Source of the DNA: Brachypodium distachyon
Taxonomy: Eukaryota; Streptophyta; Magnoliopsida; Poales; Poaceae
NCBI RefSeq assembly: GCF_000005505.3
Contig: NC_016131.3
Coordinates: forward strand, 16,141,501-16,205,500
Direction of reading: 5' to 3'
Length of the DNA: 64,000 nt
Part shown: positions 57,529 through 64,000 of the stretch, piece by piece
Layout of the letters: each line of letters starts with the position of its first letter
Numbering within the stretch: the first letter of the stretch is position 1
The notes under the pieces: model-generated
What the model saw: the letters and a program-made list of their open reading frames with translations, nothing else
Database searches by the model: none
Told to the model about the DNA's origin: nothing
Program-made: the position numbers and the translations under genes

Positions 57529-59835
57529 AATGCTCTGCCTCTAGATCAATCATGCATGCATTGCTCATCTGCTCCCTGCCTACTATACTCTCCACTGGTA
57601 GTAGAATCCTCCTTGACAACTTTTCCTTGTGGCGAATCATGACAAGTAAGCCGAGCGAGCTCGCATTATGACACGGGTTACGTATTTCGGTTGGATCGAA
57701 ACGACTGGGAGCATTTATTCCGTAGCATGTTCGTTTACGGATCTAGAGGGCGCCGGACGGCTACCTGGAATAACAAAAAAGAAGAAGTAAAATGCACACC
57801 TGGATGATCAATTTGTTGATGCCTTTCCATGTTCTCCAACTCAAAAGTCTTGAAGCAGGGTGTTGCTTTTACAGGTAGGATCATCCAATAATATTCTTTG
57901 GGGGGTATCGTTGACCTTTAAATCTGATGTTCTACAGGTACTTCAGCTTTGGGTACATTGGCCCAGATGCTAAAACCACAAGCGCAAGCCAAACCCAGTT
58001 GTCCCAGACCAGAACATACCATACAAAATGGAAAATTAGGTACACACTGGCAGATACACATGCGTTAGGAAACTGCAATCCCGTCTTATCAGTCGTTAGG
58101 CAGCTTAGGATCAAATCAAAACGATATGGAATGGAGCTAGTAGCATTCATAATGCATAATCTTGCATGGCAATTAAATACCGGAGTGATCCTGGTAGACG
58201 TGGATACCCTGCACACCATGCCATTGCCCATGCTGAGAAACTGAATGCTTCTCAAATGCTACTGTGCCCCTGACTGAAGCAACACCCTGCAAAAATTGTA
58301 AGCCAATAAACCTTCAGATCAGGCAAACATCCAAACGTGTCTCCTGCAGCAGCACCTCCCCCCACTGATGATTGCTGAAATAGGACAGCGAAGCCATTAA
58401 TTCATGAGCGTGAATTCAAACGGTGCCGGTGCCTGCAGCATGAAGGCAGGGCAGTAGGGCACCGTGGGTCGGTACCCCATTCTCAGGAGCGTCCTTATCT
58501 GCCCACATGGAGAGGAGTGCCATTCAAACTCCAGTCCCCAGAAGAGCCTTTGCAGAATAGTAGTATAACCATCTGCCAATTATTATTATTTTTGCTCCAG
58601 GCAGCTACTCTAATTAACAACAGCTAAAGCTTAAACAACACTAATCAGTCTGTACAAAGCAAGACTCCGGAATGTGCTGGCTTTCATTGTTTCCGGTATG
58701 TATCTGCAGTTGACTGAGTGTGGCGTGATTGTGATCTGGGTGGATAGAATTATAGTTCTAGGGTCTATCATTAACTTGGCCGGTGTACTTAGCAGCTGAG
58801 AATTTCAGATTCCGCGGAGGAAGATAGTTACCGTTGCAGGAAGGCTGGTGGTCCAAATCACGCAGGCCATTGGAACTTCCAGAGTTGGTGTACAATATGT
58901 GATCGATCTGGATAGGATAACGATGCCTATTTGCTTTTCTTTGCTTTCTTGGAACTTGCAAGTCAATCTGTTCATCTTACGCCATAAGGAATTCAAGGCC
59001 TTCTTAAACAGTGGCGCCATAAAACTCCCCATAAACTGGTGTCAATATGGTAGGTAATATCAATAGTCAAATATCGATGCGTCCACTTTTAAACGAAAGT
59101 AATGATAAACCGGACGTACCCGAAACACTGGTATGCATCACCACCTTGTTCATAAAGTCAGCAAGTGAAAAAACTCTTCTGACTTATCCTGTCGATTCCA
59201 GGAAAATAACCGGTACAACAAAAGCTTACGCAGACCACGTTCTTGTCCTCTGCAAATACTTCGGATAGCAGCAACAATCAGCAGAATAGGCAGGGCAACC
59301 ACTATCTGATGTAGACATGAAGTGAACCCACTCTTTGTATAGGCTCAACAATTCCACTGATCGATTGTCCTTGCGCAGAATGAGCAATGAAATCAGGATG
59401 CTTTGCTGAATCTGCTTTAATATCTTTCAGCTTTTGGCATCATTTGATGGGAACACTATCATTATATATGATGATGGTAACAGGCGAAGAGATTTAAACA
59501 TTAGCCAAGAAGCTATGCAGTGTACTGAACACTGTGTGCAGAAAGAGTGCAGTTAGATGCCTGTCCTATGTGTCGTGTGGTCTTGTTGCCTCGTCTGCAG
59601 TGAACAAGCTCAAGAAGCATAGCAATTGATATTTTACAGGAATACTGTAAATTTGCTAATTTACTGGGAGTACTTCTGATTTTACTGTATTAAAAACCTG
59701 AGAAGCAAAAGTAGACATTTTCTTTGGAAACAACAACGACCTGGAGGCTGGAGGTCAAAGTTTACGGGCTATTTCAGTTTCTTCAGAACTCTATAAGAAG
59801 TAATATTGTTTGGTTGTTGCACAAAAGAACTTTCA

Positions 59836-60156
59836 CAGCTCGTTTGGCACCCATCATTTGGGCCTAGAATTCTGGAACATTTCGGATTCCAGAAACCAAC
59901 TTGTTTGGTTGGCACCGAATTGGTCACAAGAATTCAATCTGAAATTCCATGGAATCACTATAACTAACTCCAATACCTCTCTAAAAGACATTATTTCATT
60001 GGAATTGTCTCTCACTCTACAAACCCATGTGGTAGACAAACATGATATTTGAACCCGGAATTCAAATTCAACCAAATGAAATCTTATCAAAAATTGGATT
60101 TCGATTCCATTTCATTTCTACCAAATGAAATGAAAGGATGGATGCCAAATGAGCTC
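59836..60156. mobile_element. MITE-like inverted-repeat element, about 320 bp
   Basis: The left end CAGCTCGTTTGGCACCCATC is complementary to the right end GATGGATGCCAAATGAGCTC with few mismatches, and the interior has TTCCATTTCATTT/AATTCC-type inverted words. No clean target-site duplication, so the superfamily is not assigned. Confidence 0.65.
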
Positions 60157-61031
60157 AGGATTAATTGAGATTGCCTATAGAAAAGTAGGAAACCCAGAAG
60201 TGTGACTGCTGGAACCCTGAGGGTTACATGAGTATAAAGCAATTCAAAAAACTAACTCTCAGATGAAAACAAGTCGGTGTTGCCTACAAAATGAAGACTT
60301 TCAGAGCTTAGTGTCAAATGAAGCCAGATTGTAGTCAGAGATAACGAAATATGAAGTTTGTCCATAAACAAATCAGCACAGCCTATGCTTAGTTTATTAT
60401 AATTGATTCTATTATCTTTTTTTGTGCTTAATTTTGATAGTTTTTTTACGATGCATAATTGATAGTTAGGAACTAAAGATGTTTCCCGCGCAATTGTGCG
60501 GGACACCATGTTAGTTAGATGATAAGTAGCAAAAGGAAGCAAAGAGCACAAGACTACAGCCTACAGGTAGGAAAACAAGCAAAATTGTGAACCTCTCAAT
60601 AAATTTTCCAAAAATATGTACTGTACAATACACTAAATATTATCCAGCAAGCTTTTTACTCACCTGCAATCCTGCATGTATCCACAGATATGAAATTATC
60701 CTCTAGTGAAAATCATCCAAGAGCGTTTTGAAGACGGTAGCAATTTCTCTGACATACTGTCCTCAGGCTTAGACACTAATTCTGAAGCAGACAGAGGATA
60801 GTCACTGTCCATGCACATCAAGAGTTTAAGCTTTAACTTGCTTCCTATATGCATCATATGGTACAAAGTAACCATAAGGTGTTTACTCCAGCTCTGAATC
60901 TTGGCACCATAAATGGCAGCCTGATATTTTCGAATGCCTTTTTAGTTGTTTTGTTCCATACCATGAATGGTTGCTATGCTTTAGCAAAGCACCATTGAAT
61001 AATATGATCCAGAACTAATGATCTTATCATC

Positions 61032-63110
61032 TTAAATCAAGCTGTTTCCTGTTTTATTCTTCAAACTCCTGTTTTCGATCATAGTTCTTATCCTTGTCAC
61101 GTGAGACCACATTCCAGCATTAGCATAGATATTGGACAGCAGAATATGATATCCAGGATCGCTGGGGTTCTGTTCAAATATTCTTTTTGCAACTAGCTCA
61201 GCAATGTCCATTCTGTTATGCACTCTGCATGCTCCCAAGAGGCATCCAAGAACATCTATTTCTGCCTCATCTTGCAAGCTTGAAACGAACTTCCAAGCAT
61301 CGTCAAGTTTCCCAGATCTGCTGTAAAGATCAACAACACATGAGTAGTGCTCCTTACCCGGGGAAATGTTGTAATCTTGTAACATGATATCATAGAAGTG
61401 CAAGCCCTTCTCAATAAGCCCTGCATGACTACAAGAAGATAATAGAGCCACAAAAGTCACTTTATCAGGAGCAATTCCATCTCTCTTCATTAGATCAAAT
61501 AACATTATTGCTTCATCTTCATGGCCATGCTTTCCGAAAGAAGAAATCAGTGTGTTATATGTAGCAGTATCTCTGTCTGTCACCAATTGAAAAATCTCTT
61601 TTCCCTTTTCTAGGCAACAACATTTGCAGTACATATCTATAAGTGCGTTACTAACTGAGCAAACTGAACTCATGTAATGCCTAACAACATACGCATGAAG
61701 TTCTTTACCCTGGATGAGCCTGGAATGGTGATTGCAGACTGGAAGAACTGAAACAACAGTCACATGATCAGGTCTGAATCCCACTTTCTGCAGCGCCCTA
61801 AATGCACACAGCGCTGAATCTGTATTCCCATTCACGGCATATCCTGCAACCATGGAATTCCATATGACTAAATCTCTCTTCGGCATGAGCTCAAGTACAA
61901 TTTCTGCCTCCCTTATGGATCCTTGTCTACTGTAGAAGTCTATAAATGCGCTACCTAGGAACTTGCTCTGATCAAAACCATTTCTTAAAGAGAAGCCATG
62001 AATTTCTTTTCCATGTCTGAATAACTTCATCTCAGAAAGGCTAGGAAGTATACTTGCCATAGTATTTGAATTTGGTTTTAACCCTGCAGTAACCATTTCA
62101 GTAAACAAATTGACACTTACATGATCCTTCCCATTTTGCGAATACCCCGCAATTAAGGTACTCCAGGACACAACATCCTTGAAACCGATAGACCAGAACA
62201 CACGATCAGCCATACCCAGACAACCACACTTGCAGTACATATCAACCAAAGCATTAGAAACGCAGGTGTCATCGCCAACTCCACATCTTACTGCGCATCC
62301 ATGCAACACCATTCCAGTCCTCAACTCTTTCGCCCTACCACATGCTGGAATAACAGTGGCAATGATCACCGAATCGGCCAAGAACCCTTCTGATCTCATC
62401 CGACTGAACAAACTCATCGCGTCAAGCCAATCCCCGGCATGCACGGCCCCTCCAATCATGGCGGTCCACGCAGCCAGATCCCTCTCCAGCATGCTCTCGA
62501 ACACACTCCTCGCCTCACCCAAGCACCCGCACTTGGCGAACATGTCCACGAGCGCGCACTGCACAAACACACTGGGCGCCACAACGCCACGGACAACGTC
62601 AGCCTCCACGTTCTCTCTTACCATCCTCCCTTGCTCGACCACTCCGAGCGCGGCGCACGCCTTGATGACCGGCGGGTATGTGAAGCCGTCTGCGGCGACC
62701 GAGCCGTCACGGACCATCGCCCAGTACGTCTCCAGCGCCTCGGCGAACTGGCCGGAGTCGACGAGGCCCTTGATCGCGGCGTTCCACGCGAAGGAGTTCC
62801 TCATGGGCATTCCGTCGAGCACGCTCAGGGCGCGCCCGGCCTCGCCCAGCCTAGCGTACGCGTGCACCAGCTGTGCCGCGAGGACGGCCCCGCGGCGGTG
62901 GTGGCCGCCGACGAGCAGGGCCGCGTGCAGGCGCCGGGCCTCGGCGAGGGTCGGGCACGACCGGAGCCGGAGCAGCAGCGAGGCGTGTGAGGCGGATACA
63001 TGAGTGCATGCGGGAGGAGACGCCGGAGCCGTCGCCGGTGATGCAGCAGGAGGAGGAGGAGGGAGGCGCGGCCTCGGCTTGAGCCCGTGCCTGACGGCGG
63101 AGAAGAGCAT
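61032..63110 (-). CDS. Pentatricopeptide repeat protein, PLS class, E subgroup
   Basis: Intronless, 692 residues from the ATG at 63110 (MLFSAVRHGLKPRPR), whose basic, Ala/Pro-rich start looks like an organelle targeting peptide. An in-frame ATG at 63197 (MQGKPSGFRAWF) is an alternative. PPR proteins bind organellar RNA one base per repeat and act in editing, splicing or stability. Many repeats are readable: NSFAWNAAIKGLVDSGQFAE, SVFVQCALVDMFAKCGCLGE, DLAAWTAMIGGAVHAGDWLD, VSNALVDMYCKCGCL, DVVSWSTLIAGYSQNGKD, DLVIWNSMVAGYAVNGNTD, VTFVALLSSCSHAGLIEKGL. The C-terminus has E-motif wording (LGCLLGACRVHNRMDIAELV, YHILLSNIYANAGMWSHV) and ends KNKTGNSLI without a DYW deaminase, as in E-class members. 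The RNA target is unknown; a Stowaway MITE lies upstream. Confidence 0.93.
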   Translation of the reverse strand: MLFSAVRHGLKPRPRLPPPPPAASPATAPASPPACTHVSASHASLLLRLRSCPTLAEARRLHAALLVGGHHRRGAVLAAQLVHAYARLGEAGRALSVLDGMPMRNSFAWNAAIKGLVDSGQFAEALETYWAMVRDGSVAADGFTYPPVIKACAALGVVEQGRMVRENVEADVVRGVVAPSVFVQCALVDMFAKCGCLGEARSVFESMLERDLAAWTAMIGGAVHAGDWLDAMSLFSRMRSEGFLADSVIIATVIPACGRAKELRTGMVLHGCAVRCGVGDDTCVSNALVDMYCKCGCLGMADRVFWSIGFKDVVSWSTLIAGYSQNGKDHVSVNLFTEMVTAGLKPNSNTMASILPSLSEMKLFRHGKEIHGFSLRNGFDQSKFLGSAFIDFYSRQGSIREAEIVLELMPKRDLVIWNSMVAGYAVNGNTDSALCAFRALQKVGFRPDHVTVVSVLPVCNHHSRLIQGKELHAYVVRHYMSSVCSVSNALIDMYCKCCCLEKGKEIFQLVTDRDTATYNTLISSFGKHGHEDEAIMLFDLMKRDGIAPDKVTFVALLSSCSHAGLIEKGLHFYDIMLQDYNISPGKEHYSCVVDLYSRSGKLDDAWKFVSSLQDEAEIDVLGCLLGACRVHNRMDIAELVAKRIFEQNPSDPGYHILLSNIYANAGMWSHVTRIRTMIENRSLKNKTGNSLI

Positions 63111-63409
63111 CGGTCGACCAAGGCGAGCCTTGGAGACGCGGCGCGTGGTGTCACTCCAGGGAAACCAGGCGCGGAAACCTGACGGCTTACCTTGCATTTC
63201 GTTTTCATGGCGCGCGGAAGGACTAGTCTGAACCTGAACTGTCTGTAGGCCTAACTGTCTGACTCTTGTTCTGGACCTGAACCTGAACCTGTATCTTTTT
63301 TTTCCTCCAACCTGAACCTGAATCTTGGGGAGTCTTTGCATATGCGATTCTTGACAAAAAAGAACAAAAAAAATCAATACTAGTACTAACTGGGAAGGTC
63401 AACTATCTG

Positions 63410-63522
63410 CTCCCTCCGTTCCATAATTCTTACCGAAATATTACGTGTATCTAGATATTTTTTAGGAATAGATACATCCATTTTTGGTCAAATTTAAGAC
63501 AAGAATTACGAAACGGAAGAAG
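63410..63522. mobile_element. Stowaway-type MITE, copy 4
   Basis: About 113 bp. CTCCCTCCGTTCCATAATTC on the left, complement of AAGAATTACGAAACGGAAG on the right, and the family word ATAGATACATCCATTTTT inside. Located upstream of the PPR gene. Confidence 0.85.
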
Positions 63523-63639
63523 TAGAAAAGAAAAGATAAAAGTTCTCATTGGTGAGTTGCATGTCCCATCAAGAAAAGAATTCTTGTTGGTGACCAAGAA
63601 ATACCCAAACTATTTAGATTGTGTCTGGATCTAGAGATT

Positions 63640-64000
63640 ACGTGTGGAAACAGTTGCCACCCACAGGTAGATCAGGTGGTCTCCTTTTGGGGGTAAACTC
63701 TGATGTGTTCGAGATTCTTAACTCAGAATTAGACAGACATTATATTGATGTTCTGCTCAAAGAAAAAAGATTTGGTGCAACTTGGCATTTGGTGCTGGTC
63801 TATGGGCCTGCCCAGGTGGAGGATAAAGAGAATTTTCTGACTGAATTTGCACGGCTGTGCAATCGTTGTCAGGGTCTTGTTGTGATTGGAGGTGATTTTA
63901 ATATCATTAGGAAAATCACAGAGAAGAATAAACCTTGTAGCTTGCCAAGGTGGAGCCACATTTTCAACTCCATTATTGAAACTACTAGCCTTAAAGAGCT
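63640..64000 (+). mobile_element. LINE ORF2 endonuclease fragment, cut by the window edge
   Basis: Plus-strand reading WKQLPPTGRSGGLLLGVNS, ATWHLVLVYGPAQVEDKE and LVVIGGDFNIIRKITEKNK is the apurinic-type endonuclease domain of an L1-clade LINE (GGLL and GDFN motifs). The frame stays open to the last base, so the element probably continues to the right. It is a different lineage from the LINE at 25993-30396. Confidence 0.85.

Larger units (their letters stand above)
56900..61031. other. Intergenic, no gene confidently recognised
   Basis: About 4 kb with scattered short frames. Minus-strand stretches at 58240-58580 have open frames and AG/GT sites but give no family match, and one candidate intron would be only 25 nt. 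Contains a tandem repeat at 57453-57528 and a MITE-like element at 59836-60156. The right end is the 3' flank of the PPR gene. Confidence 0.4.

Noticed and set aside
58240..58580. Possible final exons of a minus-strand gene
   Set aside because: One required intron would be 25 nt, reading frames do not match a known family, and no upstream exons were found.
62179..63003. Plus-strand 274-codon frame opposite the PPR gene
   Set aside because: Antisense shadow; the minus strand has unmistakable PPR repeats.

Overview
This window is plant nuclear DNA, almost certainly from a grass and probably a pooid such as Brachypodium. The supports are intron-rich genes with GT-AG junctions, GC-rich monocot-style N-termini, plant-only gene families (CIPK, U-box/ARM ligase, dirigent, UGT85-type, GeBP, PLS-type PPR, RCI2/PMP3), many TA-flanked Stowaway MITEs, and L1-type LINEs with a C-terminal RNase H. 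The species is an inference. No prokaryotic features, rRNA, tRNA or CRISPR arrays were seen.

Layout, left to right. (1) 88-3389, minus: the first ten coding exons of a CBL-interacting protein kinase; its C-terminus lies off the left edge. (2) 5.4-7.9 kb, plus: a truncated dirigent fragment and a nearly complete but frameshifted dirigent gene. (3) 8918-14384, minus: an 827-residue U-box/ARM E3 ligase gene in four coding exons. (4) 16.0-17.1 kb: LINE debris and a minisatellite. (5) 17611-19303, minus: a six-exon L7Ae/L30e-fold gene resembling the RNase P/MRP subunit Rpp38. (6) 22602-23228, minus: an intact dirigent gene. (7) 23.85-32.7 kb: one arm of a segmental duplication, split by two LINE insertions, one of them 4.4 kb long. 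(8) 33085-34599, minus: a single-exon UGT85-like glycosyltransferase. (9) 34.8-38.1 kb: the second, uninterrupted arm, which runs into (10) 37159-49819, minus: a SMARCAL1-like annealing helicase gene, modelled here with 24 coding exons. Its introns hold a Pack-MULE-like element, several MITEs and a LINE fragment. (11) 52945-54186, minus: a GeBP-type transcription factor. (12) 56496-56763, minus: a 57-residue RCI2/PMP3 (LTI6-like) membrane peptide. (13) 61032-63110, minus: an intronless E-class PPR gene. (14) 63.64 kb to the right edge: the endonuclease end of another LINE.

The genes do not form a pathway; this is an ordinary euchromatic grass neighbourhood. Loose themes are stress signalling and defence (CIPK, U-box ligase, dirigent, UGT, RCI2) and genome maintenance or RNA processing (SMARCAL1-like, Rpp38-like, PPR). 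The instructive structure is evolutionary. The duplicated block 23.9-32.7 versus 34.8-38.1 kb preserves empty sites for both LINEs and carries broken copies of the helicase's last exons. A dirigent trio shows stepwise decay. A probable Pack-MULE carries GC-rich cargo inside a helicase intron. I found no convincing undescribed biological system.
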